From positions 38,365,501-38,429,500 of the forward strand of contig OX485805.1 in the NCBI GenBank assembly GCA_950295325.1: 64,000 bases of DNA, read 5' to 3'. The stretch is from Polytrichum commune (taxonomy: Eukaryota; Streptophyta; Polytrichopsida; Polytrichales; Polytrichaceae). Position 1 is the stretch's first letter, and each line of letters begins with the position of its first letter. The notes under the pieces are model-generated. The model was given only the letters and a program-made list of their open reading frames with translations, did no database searches and was not told the origin of the DNA. A program made the translations under genes and the position numbers. Of the stretch, positions 34,899-47,084 are shown piece by piece.

Positions 34899-36189
34899 CA
34901 TTTCATACGCAAATATTTTCATGTATGCTTCACATTTTTGTTCACTTTGATGCATTTATGTCTGATAATTGTATCCAAAATTATACATATGGGATTTTTA
35001 GGTTGTCATTACTGGTCCAAATTTGAAAAGTGCGTCCTTCAGTAGTCTCAAAATCATCAAAAAGTCTCCAATTACCGAATATAGTGTTACAAGTACAAAT
35101 GTTGTATAATTTCTAGAGGTCCTTCATATGTGTACATAACTATGAGCTATAATTTGTAAAGCATATATATATTTAGTACAACAAAGTCCCCAAATGCATG
35201 CTTGAGGAAGAAAAAATTACATACTTTGATGTGGCCCCATAATCCTTGAAGCCAACCACATTGTGGTGATTTTTCTTCATGAAATAGAACTATCATTGGC
35301 ATTAATCATGCATTTACGATGATGTGGTTATCTTGCGCTCCATATTTAAGGTCTCACAATAGCACTCCGATGGTCTACATGCCTAGACCCCTTGCAAGAC
35401 TAAGTTAGACACCAACATTGCACATAAAGTGCTACCAAGGTCAATCAAGCTACACCATAATTCACACTAGTGAGAACAATGGAGTCATTTTATTTTTTAC
35501 GTTCATATTGGATGCATACCTAACATAACTCTAGTGTAATGTTATTCATTTATGTTTGGATTTGAAATGCGTTTGAAATCTATCTAGAGTATGGATAAGC
35601 TAAATGGGCCTAAAACGGACACTTTTAGTTGTGCAACTAGTTCTCCTAGGATATGCATCACCCTATTAATCATCAATGAGATAAGTATGTGATCATCATA
35701 ATTTGTTATCCATTTTATTCATCCTATATACACTAATCATTTTAATTAGTGGAATAACACTACTTTTAGACACACAATGTGCTCAAAATGTTCTTGAAAA
35801 AAAGGGATGGACAACACATTCGAACTAACTCTTCCACATTCCTCCATGTAAACTACTTCTATTCATGGTTCGACTTCGATGAATTGGATGCAATGTAAGC
35901 CATGGCATTTAAGTTACATTATTTTGAAGTCATTTTTCCTAGGGGTGCATTTTATCGAGGAAGGTTTTGAAAACCATTGATGTTAAGGACCTTTCATTCC
36001 TACTTTTATCATATGTGTTTTAATCAACCACTCACAGTATTTCAACACACATCTATGAGGAAAGAAGATTCACATTTTCTCTATCAAATTAAAGATCCAA
36101 TGGTTGCAAGTCGAAGTTTTCTATGTGGGCAACCAATGAGAATGTGGGCTTGCTAAGTCTATGGTGGAATGGAATGTGCTCATGTTAAG
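34899..36189. other. Intergenic, nothing recognised
   Basis: 35400-35500 resembles 14990-15100. No gene. Confidence 0.3.
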
Positions 36190-36356
36190 TAATATGGTGA
36201 GGACTCAAGGAAGAGGTTGGCGGTTCGAATCCCAGCTGTGAAATCTCCTCTCTACTTGACGGAAAACTTGCCAGGTGGTCAACTGCCTCCTGTGCTTTGG
36301 CGTTGGCCTGTCGGCCTTCTGTCTCAAAAATAAAAATAAAAATAAAATAAAATAAT
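36190..36356 (+). mobile_element. tRNA-derived SINE, copy 1
   Basis: Carries a perfect pol III B box, GGTTCGAATCC, at 36222-36232, then about 110 bp shared with 57213-57330 (CTTGCCAGGTGGTCAACTGC, GCGTTGGCCTGTCGG), and ends in an AAAAT repeat tail. The 5' end is unclear. Confidence 0.75.
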
Positions 36357-38160
36357 GAGGTTATCTAAATATGGAATGCATGCATGTAAAAATCTGAAGT
36401 TCGCATGAATATTCTACATGGATCAAAGTTCTTTGACTAGGTGATGGGTGTCTCTCATATTGGGCTTGCGTGCCATGTTTGAAAAATGTTTGGTTGGGTG
36501 TTGACGACAATGCTAAAGACAAGTAATTAAATTTTATTACGGGCAAGCACACTTATCTCCATCCTCAAGCCTCAATGAACTACAATCTCCAACCACACAT
36601 TGGAGAATCATTCTCATCATGCTCCAAGTCAAATCGTACGAAATGTTCATGAATCTATTGTTGGAGTCAATGGAACCTCACGTACATGACTAGGCCAAGA
36701 ACTCGGATTTTCCCAGTAAAAAAAAGCCTTGGTGGGCCTCTTTCAAAGAAAGCAGTCAAATGGGTACCTTACAACCATATGTTTTAAGTACATCTAGACT
36801 TATTCATGAGCTCTGGACATGATAAAAAAAAAAGATGAAAATAAACAATTAAAAGAATAATGAATTTGCATTCCTATCTACAAACCCTGTGATAATGACA
36901 GCAATGAATCCTAGATGTGGAAAACATCTCCCATGGAAGACTCTTCATGCCACGTACAAACTAATGTGTGTGTAAGAAGGGGTGTTATTTGAGGCATTAG
37001 CGTGTATAGTATACATAAAGGAGAGGTACTATTTTTCTCTATTCAATACATTTAACAAGCTAATAAGAATTTGAAGTAAAGGTAGATGTACAAAATGGGG
37101 CCCAAAGGTTTAGAGGAAAATTGACAATAGATGTGTTGGTTTCATTCAAAATCACATTTTCATTCATTGTTGTCATATGGTCATTGTCCTCAATGAATAC
37201 CATGTTCATCATGTTAGGTTTTGCATTTGGGTTTTAGGTTTTTACAAACCAAAGACTCTTGGAGTGCCCATGGGCTCCCTTGAGTTCTAGCCCTTTGGAT
37301 TGTGGTTAAGTTATAATTATGCTCTTGTCTTGTTTGATTGATGGAATTGTTGAGTTGCATGTTATGGATGAAAAAATGTTCAAAAACTTTCTCATTGCAA
37401 AGTAAAAGTGGATCTTATATGTATTAAAGGCCTCTTTGATTCATGGATTATATGTGTATATATAGTGGAGGCATTTATCACATCAAATTGAAAAGCTTAG
37501 TATAAATACATGACTCCAATTTCTACCATGTTGTTGATATGTAAACATTTTCTTCCTCTATAAACTTCTTATATGTGGGGCGTTTAATTTCATAGTGACC
37601 CACACACATCATTTTAGGTTTTTCTTGAAGAGTCCACCCGGAGATTACATCTCTTGTTGTAGCACATGTTATTTTCATGCACAATATTTTAATATTTTAA
37701 TGAACACACATCTAGAGGGAATATTTGGCCACATTGATTCTCAAAGTATGTATAATTGGGGTTCTCATCATAATCTTTTAGTTTCTTCCTCCAAGTAATT
37801 TGTTTTGCAATGTGCAGACCTCAACAATGCAAAAATATATATAAATTCATTACTAATTTTGGACAAGGCTTTTGTCCATATTCACTTAGATCCTAGTATT
37901 ACATATGTAGGTGACTTGTGGCAAGGCTTGTAGATATTTTTACACTAATATGCAATGTTTGTCCATGACCACTTCCAAACATTTGTTAAATACAATAAGG
38001 TGTGTGGGTGTTGTTTGGTTCAATTTTCATGTTCTCCAACTTTGTTGATTGGATTTACACAGCAAAACTTGTGTTGCATTAGCTATTCTAAGATGAACAC
38101 ATGCAAAAACTCAATTGAAAATCAAATGTGCATGTTTGTTGATTTATTAATCGGATACAT
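36357..38160. other. Intergenic, nothing recognised
   Basis: Short frames only (for example 37595-37798), without domains. Confidence 0.35.
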
Positions 38161-38161
38161 A

Positions 38162-38594
38162 GCATAACATTATTCAACCATGGGGGTCGGTTTCATGAGC
38201 CTGGAATATGTCAATTTTATTTTGTGAGTCTCTTGAACAATTTGGGAATATTTGTTTCCTATTCATACATTCAAACTGGACTTGCAAAATTGGATGGAGT
38301 TATACTCCCGGAACTTTCTGCATAAATTATTGATAAACCCAAGAATATGCATAGGAAACATTGTTCATCCCAGTATTATTCCCTGAAACTTCTACTAATA
38401 GCGGAACTATCATTGAGAACGCCTACACTATTCACAATATTCTTACTATTCAAACCAACACTATTCATTATTCGTACCGGCATCAGTTTCTTCCTACTTT
38501 CTAAGTTTCTTCCCATAAAGGTAAAATAGTGGAGGCCCATGTCACATGCTAAACATAGAATGGAATACAACCATGCAGTTGAATAATGTTATGA
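38162..38594. mobile_element. Possible MITE with CATAACATTATTCAAC ends
   Basis: CATAACATTATTCAAC at the left recurs inverted at about 38579-38594 (GTTGAATAATGTTATG). The 430-bp interior is non-coding. No clear target duplication. Confidence 0.4.
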
Positions 38595-38619
38595 GTTCGT
38601 CCCAATTCATGGCTCACTT

Positions 38620-38970
38620 TTGAATGTAGAATAGTTATTAATATTTGAGAAAGTGGTCCAATCTCTTTTCAAAATATGTCTTTATGATATTTGCTCTTTT
38701 GATCCTCAACGAAATACATACCAATCAAATCTAAGAATCCAATCAAGAAAATGAGCCACTTAAGACCTATCTACCTTGATTTGAGGGGCTTCTTATTGAA
38801 TCACGGATGTCTCTCTTTGAAGTGGCAACAATCCAATGGAAGGCATGACACTAACATTATTCATCTACAATGTTTGGGTAGATCTCGGAAAGGAAAGCGG
38901 TTTGAGAAACACCCTCTTGAAGGCTTTCATTCCCGAAGTGCTCCGATAAACATGCAAAGACATTGAAATT
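38620..38970. other. Dispersed repeat piece and intergenic
   Basis: 38620-38700 matches the repeat also seen at 23680, 45400 and 57465. Nothing else recognised. Confidence 0.35.
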
Positions 38971-39045
38971 ATCCACGTCCAAGTCCAAGTCAATGGAGGT
39001 GAGTTCATGTGATTGGTGAGCTCCATGGCGGAGTCAAACTCCGGT
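38970..39045 (+). repeat. AAGTCC hexamer-associated repeat
   Basis: CCAAGTCCAAGTC followed by TGTGATTGGTGAGCTCC. Related copies are at 59060-59120 (inverted) and 63945-64000, where the hexamer is expanded. Confidence 0.5.
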
Positions 39046-39073
39046 CACCCCAACAATTGACAAGGAAAACCGA

Positions 39074-39374
39074 CCACTACAATAAATAGGATATTTAGTG
39101 TTTGATTATATTTAATGTTGTTTCCACCCTACCCTGCTCAACATTAATTTTCAATTATTTGGTAATCAGTGTTAGAAAATATGTTGGAATTCTCCTTTAT
39201 CATTGTTATTTTTTTCCATATCCTTGATAACACTAAATTCAAGCATGTAACTTCCACATGTTATCATAGTTGATATTTTAGTGTTTGAGTTTACATTTAA
39301 TGTTACTTACTTTCATAGGGTTATTGATATTTAGTGTATCAAGCACTAAGTATCCTATTTAGTGTACTTACAAA
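39074..39374 (-). mobile_element. ACACTAAATAT-family MITE, copy 2 (inverted)
   Basis: Reverse complement of 3307-3650, collinear throughout. Ends are CACTACAATAAATAGGATA and its imperfect inverted counterpart. It abuts the TGTCC-family repeat at 39366. Confidence 0.65.
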
Positions 39375-39566
39375 TGAACAGGTTGGGTATAAGAAATAAT
39401 TGGTTGAAGTTCAAGACTTCAGGAAAATTACCAATCATTTTAGAGGAATGTATGGGATATGCATAAAATTAATGAAGAAAAACTGAACGATCACACCATG
39501 TAAACGAGTTGGACTTGGAAACACTAGGATTTTGACCCGATTATGCCCAAAAAATCTCCCCGGACA
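39366..39566 (+). mobile_element. TGTCCGGGGAGA-family repeat, 5'-truncated
   Basis: Aligns from ACTTACAAATGAAC to the terminal TCTCCCCGGACA. The first 25 bp or so are missing where it meets the inverted MITE. Confidence 0.65.
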
Positions 39567-39968
39567 TTGCACCCAAAGTCTTTGACATGATGCACTATAT
39601 TATTAGTTGTGGTCCTAGATGAAGATTCACCCGACTAGTTATTAGAATATTCCTTGAGCATTTGGGAGATCGTGTTTCCACGGAACCCCACTAAGCTATG
39701 GGTGTTCACATTGGAGTGTTGAGTTGCATTGTTGGTTAAATGGCCCTTAGCCGAGCTACAATAGCACGACTTCCTCCACCACGCTTCTCATTCACCACCC
39801 ACCCCTTTTGCTTGGCTCTCCTCGGTCCGTGCACTTTGCTTTTGTGTCCAACCGGCTATGGCATTTCAATTACGGATTTCGTAGCATAGTGGACCGCTTA
39901 TACTCCTCTTACATCCTATCGTAAGTCTTCTATACTCCATCTTTGTTGATGTTGATCTATATAGCATA
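39567..39968. other. Intergenic, nothing recognised
   Basis: No gene or repeat recognised. Confidence 0.3.
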
Positions 39969-39969
39969 A

Positions 39970-40127
39970 CATGATTCAGATCCATAACAGTGTTTTGTGG
40001 GACTGACAGTATTCCACGTAATAGTTCTGGATATTCCCCACATTCAGTTTGAATGTGGGGAACGTCTGAGAAACCTACGTGGAATACTATCACTCCCACA
40101 TAACATTGTTAAGGATGTAGAATTTTG
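39970..40127. repeat. Long imperfect hairpin (about 77-nt arms, 3-nt loop)
   Basis: Two arms, 39970-40046 and 40050-40127, fold on each other around loop GTT. The apical 13 bp (TTCCCCACATTCA with its complement) and a basal block (AGTATTCCACGTA) pair perfectly, with mismatches between. It could be a foldback MITE or a young small-RNA precursor; the sequence alone does not decide. Confidence 0.6.
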
Positions 40128-41770
40128 TTATGAGTTGCCTATCTTGTTTGTATATGTGCCTAGGATAGATTTCAAGGGTGTCAATTGAGAGTATTACAAG
40201 TTTTGGTTGTCAATCATTCAAGTATGTGTTGGTGGTGTGGGATTTTTGGTGTCACTTAATTTTGTCATCCCATATTTTCATTACCGTAAACACTAAGAGA
40301 ATTGAAGGTTTTGGTCTTATACTAGCACCTTGATGAGTCCCGATCTACCATGATTGTGGCAAGAAGATTAGGTAATGGAGTCGGCATGAGTAGTTCTACT
40401 TTGCGCATGTAGTGTATTATTTATTAGCCTGAGATAGTACACCTATAACTCCTATGGCAATTTTTGTTAGCTCATCCCATAATTATTTCATCTAATCTTT
40501 TTGGATGCCAATAGATGTTGACAAGCTTTGGGGGTGACATAACTATGATTTGCTTTTGAGAGCTAGACACGCTCCATGTATGATTCATAATTTGCATAAG
40601 AGTTTAAACTTGGCATAGCTACAAGTTATGAAGTAAACAAGTGCCAAACATTTATCAAATTCTCATCTTGATTATGTGCAAATGGCTTATAATTTGCTAT
40701 CAAATTGTGGAAACCTATGCAATTTTATCTATGATCAATAACTTCACCAAATGCAAGAACATGTAATTATACAATGATTTCATGAATGGTATTTATAGAT
40801 CTCACCTTTGTCATTTGTTTTCATCGTAATAACTAATCTATTTAATTGTCTCTCTCATACTTAACCACATTAATATAGGGAGACATGATTATATCTTGGT
40901 TTATGCAAAGTAAATATGTTCTTATTTCTACTTCACATTTGTTGTTTATTACAGTGGGTACCATGTGACCCTCATTCTTCCTAAATGTCAGTCACTTGAT
41001 TTTGTCTACCTCAATCGTATATACACCAATACTCTTTGATTTGAATTTGAGGGGATAAAAGGGAAAAAATCTGCCAAGATTTTTTTGAATTGTAATTGAT
41101 GTGTAGGTTGTGTTTCTCCATAGGTGCAAATTTATAGCACGTTTATATCTCACTTGTTGGAACATTGGCCACATAGGTATAGGAAACTATGTCCAATTCA
41201 TCGTGGACGCCTTGAAATCTCCTTGGAATTACTTAAGTTCACATTTTGTGACCAATTTAAGTTACTCTTGGACATTCATTTGGTCACAACTACACATATC
41301 AACAGCTCATTGGGAGTCCAATGAAGCAAGGAGGGGTGGAAAGTTTGGGACCAAGTTGTGATATCCAAGCACTTATTCAAGTGGATATATTAATATCTCG
41401 TAAGTTGTCTAATCTCCTCCAAAATGATGTTGGTGTAGTTTTTATTTCCATCTAAAACATTTTATTCATAATATACATTCAATGCTACCCAACTTGCATT
41501 AAATACTTAAATTCAAGGACCAACATTACATAATTGCATTGTCTCTTCACAACAATCTAGGTCTTATCAATTGCTTATTAATTGTGTAGTTAGTATCAAG
41601 GATGTTCAGCTCTTAACATTTGTGTTGCATTGTACAACCACAGGTTTGCATCCATGACAAATAGGTTTTCCAACTCAACATGATCCTCTTAGTCAAGGTT
41701 CAACTTAACCAATTATTTTTCTACGATTTATTGAATACAACAAATATTGTTGAAGATTGGCATTAAATAA
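40128..41770. other. Intergenic; upstream region of the receptor kinase
   Basis: No gene recognised. The promoter of the gene at 41810 should lie near the right end, but I see no convincing TATA box or named element. Confidence 0.3.
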
Positions 41771-41801
41771 ATGGCATGGAGTGCTTAAGGCTTTTCAAGT
41801 G
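41771..41801 (+). promoter_or_regulatory. Two short upstream open frames before the kinase gene
   Basis: ATGs at 41771 (five codons then TAA at 41786-41788) and 41775 (eight codons then TGA at 41799-41801) precede the main start at 41810. If transcribed they could reduce translation. The transcript start is not known. Confidence 0.35.
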
Positions 41802-41809
41802 AAGACAAA

Positions 41810-44619
41810 ATGTCCAAACAAATGGACACTACGTTATACAAGAGAGGAGGTTTCATTGTGTTCTTGTTGATATTGATTTTAGAAGATCTTCGGCACGTGG
41901 ATGCTTGGAACTGGTTGATGGTAGGAAATTGGAGCTCAGACAATTTCACACTCCCTTGCAATTCCACATACTATTGCATCAACTTGCCATGGGATAACTC
42001 CACATATCCACTCCAGACCTTTAGATGCCAAGGTCTGACGTATGAAAATGAGCAATGGAATTACGACAACCAAACAAACGCTTTGACTATGATCAACACC
42101 TCACCTTTGACCACAACACCAGAAACATTGTGTTTGGATGCAACCCAAAACACGACTGGAGTTATACTCCACAAGTGCAATGGGAGCCTTAGTCAACAGT
42201 GGTTTTTCAACCAATCAAAGATCTATAATGGTCTAGGCCTATATTTGCATGTATTAAAATGGGCACCATCGGATTCAGAATTGTTTGCTTTCAATTCCTC
42301 ACAAACATTGGAGGCAAGTGTTGAATCCATTAATGACTCTTGGGTGACGGACTTCACCTTCATGCCTAGTACAGCATTGCTAAACGTTCCATCCTTTCAA
42401 CCAACTGAAAATACATCCAACCTTGTTTCCAATGGTCGATTTGAATACCTTTGGACGTACTTGTACAGCCAAAAGGTGGGTGACTTGACCTTCATATGCA
42501 ATTGGGTTGCACTTGCAACCAATAACATTTGCACATTGACAACCAACACTACAACCGCGCATTACCTCCAATTGGCATCCATTAGCCAAAAGGTGTACAC
42601 ATATGTGGGACTTGAGCATCTTTTGACATTTCAAACCCGTGTGTATGGTGATTGCATCCAACAATGTGATCAAACTCAACCCATCTCCATCAATGTTTCT
42701 ATACAACCATCATCACTAGTACCTACCATGGTCCAAGTCGGGATTCATGGTGACATATGGGACATACACATCATTAGGTTTTTTGCAAACTCAAGCACCG
42801 CAAATTTGACACTCACTAGCTCTTCGGGATACAACGGATGCAAGCCCTCCCTTACTGATGTGCAAATGACACTACTACCAAATAACTTTGACAATAACGG
42901 CACCAATATTCAATCTCCTCAATCCCGGAGAGGAAGATTTTCTTGGCTTGATGTTGGGTTGATTTTGGGCAATGCTATGTCATGGGTCATAACTTGTATG
43001 ATAGGGCTTGGGGTCTTCATTTGCAAAAGGTGCCAAACAAACGATATTTTTGTTGATGTTGAGGATTTAGATATCCAAACCCAAGACAAGGTACTCGCCC
43101 ACAAGTATGAATTTAGTGACATGTTTGTACTTACGGATGGCTTCAAAGATGTACATTGTATTGGTCAAGGCGGTTTTGCAAAAGTTTATTGTGGCAAAAC
43201 TTTAGATGGAACGAATTTGGCAATAAAACGTGTTAAGCCTCTTCAACCATTTGCTCGATTCTATGAAGAGGTGGATATGTTGAGCAAGGTTCATCACAGG
43301 CGTTTGGTTGAATTTCTAGGGTATTGCAACGCAAATGGTAACCTATTCACCTTTGTACATACAAGTTTCCTTGTTCACAATAATGTATTTGGTGAAATGA
43401 CCACGAAATGAAGTAACATGTTGCAAACATTTGTGGAAATGTAATTCGCTTTGAACGTAAAAAAATAAAAATAAATCTTGGATGTATGACATGAGATATT
43501 CTTGAATGAGATCATATTAGGATTGGTAGGATAGCTTTTAAATCCAAGACAATCTATTGTAACACAACAATTGTGCATCATTTCAAAATAAAGAAGTACA
43601 AAATATGGTATGAGTATGTTTTTATATTTATTGAAGTAAATTTTTAGTACTAGAAGCATGTCGGGCTAGACTTAGTAATATTCAACCCTTTGAGCTAAAA
43701 AAAACCAAATAAAGTTGAGTTTGTGACTAATATCTTTTATTATTGAACATGAGGACATTTTTAGGATTTCTATATATAAGAAATTAATAACATATTGTAC
43801 ACAATTTAATCTTTTGAACTTGGTGTTAAGGTAGAAGTAGTCAAGCACATTAAGCGCTTACCAAAATATATGACTTTGCATTCAATTCATAAATTACAAG
43901 CTTTGTAATTGAATTGGCTTTACTCTTTCTCACCAAATTTAGCAGTGCTAATAACAAATTTGTTGTATGCAGGACAAGAGCAAATTTTAGTTTTTGAACT
44001 CATGGCAAATGGAAGCCTTCACAAACATATTCATGATCCACAAATGACACCGCTCTCCATCGACCAACGTTTCAAAATTGCTCAAGATGTTGCACAAGGT
44101 CTAGAATATCTACACCATGGTGCTAGGCCTCCAATAATACATCGGGATGTGAAGTCTAGCAATGTGTTGTTGACAGAGAATTTTTCTGCAAAACTCTCAG
44201 ATTTTGGTATCTTCAAGGTGGTCCGTGACAATACCACCGACCTCAAAACGGCTTCCACTTCCACTGTTGTAAGGGGATCGTATGGTTACATGGACCCCCA
44301 AAACTTCCATACAGGTACCATTTCTACAAAGAGTGATGTGTATGCATTCGGTGTACTTTTGTTGGAACTCATTTCAGGGCGGAAAGCCATACATGAAGAT
44401 GCTTGTCTATCTGAATGGGGGATGGATCTTCTTGACAACAATGAACATTGGCTGAACCACATGATTGATCCATCTATCAAAAAGGAGTTGAGCTCATTTG
44501 AGGTGTCCAAGCTCGAGATCATGGGCACGGTTGCTCAACGTTGCCTCCAAGACCAAAGGGAAGAACGACCCAATATGTTCGAGGTTATGAAAATGTTGGG
44601 TGGGTCATGGAGCACATAG
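41810..44619 (+). CDS. Lectin-type receptor-like protein kinase (beta-trefoil and galactose-binding-like ectodomain)
   Basis: Two exons, 41810-43337 and 43973-44619, joined by a 635-bp phase-1 intron (AATG|GTAACC ... TATGCAG|GACAAG), give 724 residues. The splice restores the kinase motif GYCNANGQEQILVFELM. Residues 14-32 are a signal peptide. Residues about 70-150 look like a ricin-B-type beta-trefoil lectin domain (QQW at 129-131). Residues about 203-356 resemble a DUF642/CBM-type galactose-binding fold (NLVSNGRFE). There are roughly fifteen N-glycosylation sequons, and the membrane segment is about 382-405. The kinase domain has G-loop GQGGFAKVY (452-460), Lys473, HRDVKSSN (566-573), DFG (586-588) and SDVYAFGVLLLEL. 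The usual Glu after MDP is Gln619. All catalytic residues are present, so an active Ser/Thr kinase that senses a carbohydrate ligand at the plasma membrane is likely. The lectin fold here is a recognition module, not a toxin. Met5 (41822) is an alternative start. Confidence 0.88.
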
Positions 44620-46185
44620 AATGAAACATCAACACCACATTCCAAGAATGTGCAAAGTGTGCGTGAATAATGTGTTAAACATAAACATGACATGGGGTTC
44701 TATTTGAGGCCAATGACACCACTCATCAAAGGTTCTATTGCGGTCATGCCATCAATCTCACAACCTATGGTCCATGGAGAGAAAAGATGGAAATTGAAGC
44801 CTTCAAAATCCCCAAAGCCCACTCTATAACCCCGTGTCTAATTTACATATACTTTACGTATGTGTAAATGTAGAAGAAGTGTTTATCATTCACACCAAAC
44901 TTGCAGTTGACATCATTCTTATTTTTATGTTTTTGATAGCCATTGTCATGGAATTCCAAGCCTACAAGTCCTGATCTCTCTTTCTCTCATCTTAGTTTAT
45001 GAGCTTGAAATCCCTTATATTGTAACCTATAACAAAGAGGGTTTTTTTATGTAACAACAGTAAGCAGATATATTAGGACCTACCTATTTAAAGATGGGTC
45101 ATGTATTTGAGCTTGGGTCTCTATTTATGTACATAGATTTGTATTGATCCAAATGAAATAGTAGTAAGGTCAATTTTGAGTCTAGACATAGTGATATTAT
45201 ATAGTTTGAAAATATGCAATTCTTGCATATATTAGCTCGAGAAAGATGGTAATGCTATTTAGGGTTAAATATGTCATGATATTCAATCACCGTAGAGGTG
45301 CAAAAAAATGAATGAAGATGGAGTGTGTTGTGAGGCTTGTTGCAGTCGTCTCTCTCTTCAAAGATGTAAATAAATGGTGTAGTTCTTAAACCCACACCTA
45401 CTCACATACCACTCAAATATAGGTGTTCAAATTATTGTTGTGTTTGATTTAGGCACGTTGACCTTATGCATAGGAATGAATGCCTTCCTTTAATGGCGAG
45501 AAGAATAACTAGAGTGGGATTATTATAGCTTAGTGTTTGAAGTAGTAGTTAAAGGTCGTCAAGAGTAAAAGCTTAAGTATCCTAAGGAGCTTCCTGAAGA
45601 ATGCAAGATTTCTAGTTTAGCCTCTTCTTCAAGGAGAAGCGGCGTAAAATTCACAATAGTTCGATTAGCAGTAGGTGTACCATAGGATGTTGTTTGGTTT
45701 GACACAAAATATGTATTTTTTGAATTGAGCTTTGCCACGTTTCGTATATATGCACATTGGTCAAGACCACACTCGATCCAATGTGGCAAATAGCTTTCAG
45801 CACTCAAAATTTTGAACCAGACAACACTCTACAGTAGTGCCCCACTTTGTAGGAAAATTGTGGAAGCATGAACAAACATTTTAACAAGTTACCTTAGATC
45901 ACATTGTCACCATTCAATGCAGTATGTTCAATTTCCATTAAATCACTACATTATCTATACCCATACCCATACCCTATAATCCTCAATATAGATACCCAAA
46001 TGGTATCAAAGAAAAAGCAATACCATATCAACACTAATAAATACCGTTCCTCAATGTTTGGTGTGGCAAAACACAATTCTCTGCCAAATGTTGTTACACA
46101 TTGGTTAGGTTTTAGTTTCAAGAAAAGTACAAGCCAACACTTAAACTGACCTCCAACGTAAACAAAAACAATCATTCCACTAATT
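44620..46185. other. Intergenic; one possible minus-strand exon at 45559-45820
   Basis: A minus-strand frame (45559-45807) reads plausibly (WIECGLDQCAYIRNVAKL) and follows a possible acceptor (CTACTGTAG). It has no partner exon and no recognised family, so it is not called a gene. 45400-45480 carries a dispersed-repeat block. Confidence 0.3.
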
Positions 46186-46396
46186 GGAGATAAACCAGCT
46201 GCTACTTACAGATGAATCGATTAGTTTGAGAAATAACCGGTTGAAGTTCAAGACATCAGGAAAATTACTCATCATTTTAGAGGAATTTATAGAATATACT
46301 CCAATCTGAAGAAAGAATACGAAAGATTGTACAGTAACCAGATGGACTTGGAAACATTAGGACATCGACCGCTTATGCCCAAAAATCTCCTCCAAC
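46186..46396 (+). mobile_element. TGTCCGGGGAGA-family repeat, diverged ends
   Basis: Matches the family from GGAGATAAACCAGC to CCCAAAAATCTCCTCCAACA. Its ends are more diverged than in the other copies. Confidence 0.65.
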
Positions 46397-47084
46397 ATTG
46401 ACCCCAGGCCTCTCTCCTACGACACCATAGCTTCATATATGTAAGGTGGGTGGACAAAAATCATGTTCATGAATGCGACCACTTGATGTTACCAGTGAAA
46501 TTCTAGTTCAAAATGATGAAAAGAATCAGTTTTCACTTGTTGTACATGAGCTCGAATTGCTCCAAAAGTGGTCACCATGTCTTGCATTCTGGTACACTTT
46601 CCAAGTTGTGCCACATTGTTCAGTAATCCACCATTGTGGCACGTTGGCTCATGCTTTTTGGAGGACGGATTTGCATCTCTTTATCCGGTTGCAGCTCACA
46701 CAAGTTCGTCATTCGCCTCTCTCCCCACCACAGAAACTGAACCTGATTGGCTTTGAACTTTCTAAACATTGCCTTATCTCGTCGTGCTTGAAGCTATCAG
46801 CAAAAGCCCTCATGTGATGATGCAGAGATCTGATAGCTATACTATTTGCTGAAGAGAAAAGTAACACAAAGCTTCCATTATTGTCGATCTGGAGGTCGAT
46901 CATTGTTGCCCATCACTTGCTCCCCATTGCTTTGATAGTCCATGTTTCGTAAAGGACAGTCCATGCGTATGATAAAACAATTTTAGAGAGATGATGAGGT
47001 AAAGTCGTTCACTTAAACGTAGTAGCAGGTCTCTGGAGATTCGACTTAGGGAGATCCAGTAAATACTTGTACACATAGAATTAC
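46397..47084. other. Intergenic; upstream of the small secreted-protein gene
   Basis: Open frames on both strands (46473-46817 plus, 46709-46903 minus) show no domain. No promoter motif is identified with confidence. Confidence 0.3.

Noticed and set aside
36222-36232. Functional tRNA gene at the GGTTCGAATCC box
   Set aside because: No acceptor stem or anticodon arm; the sequence continues as a SINE shared with 57141-57340.
45559-45820. Minus-strand exon-like frame
   Set aside because: Only one exon with a possible acceptor; no partner exon and no recognised family.
46473-46903. Overlapping frames on both strands
   Set aside because: Neither strand gives a domain or a consistent continuation.
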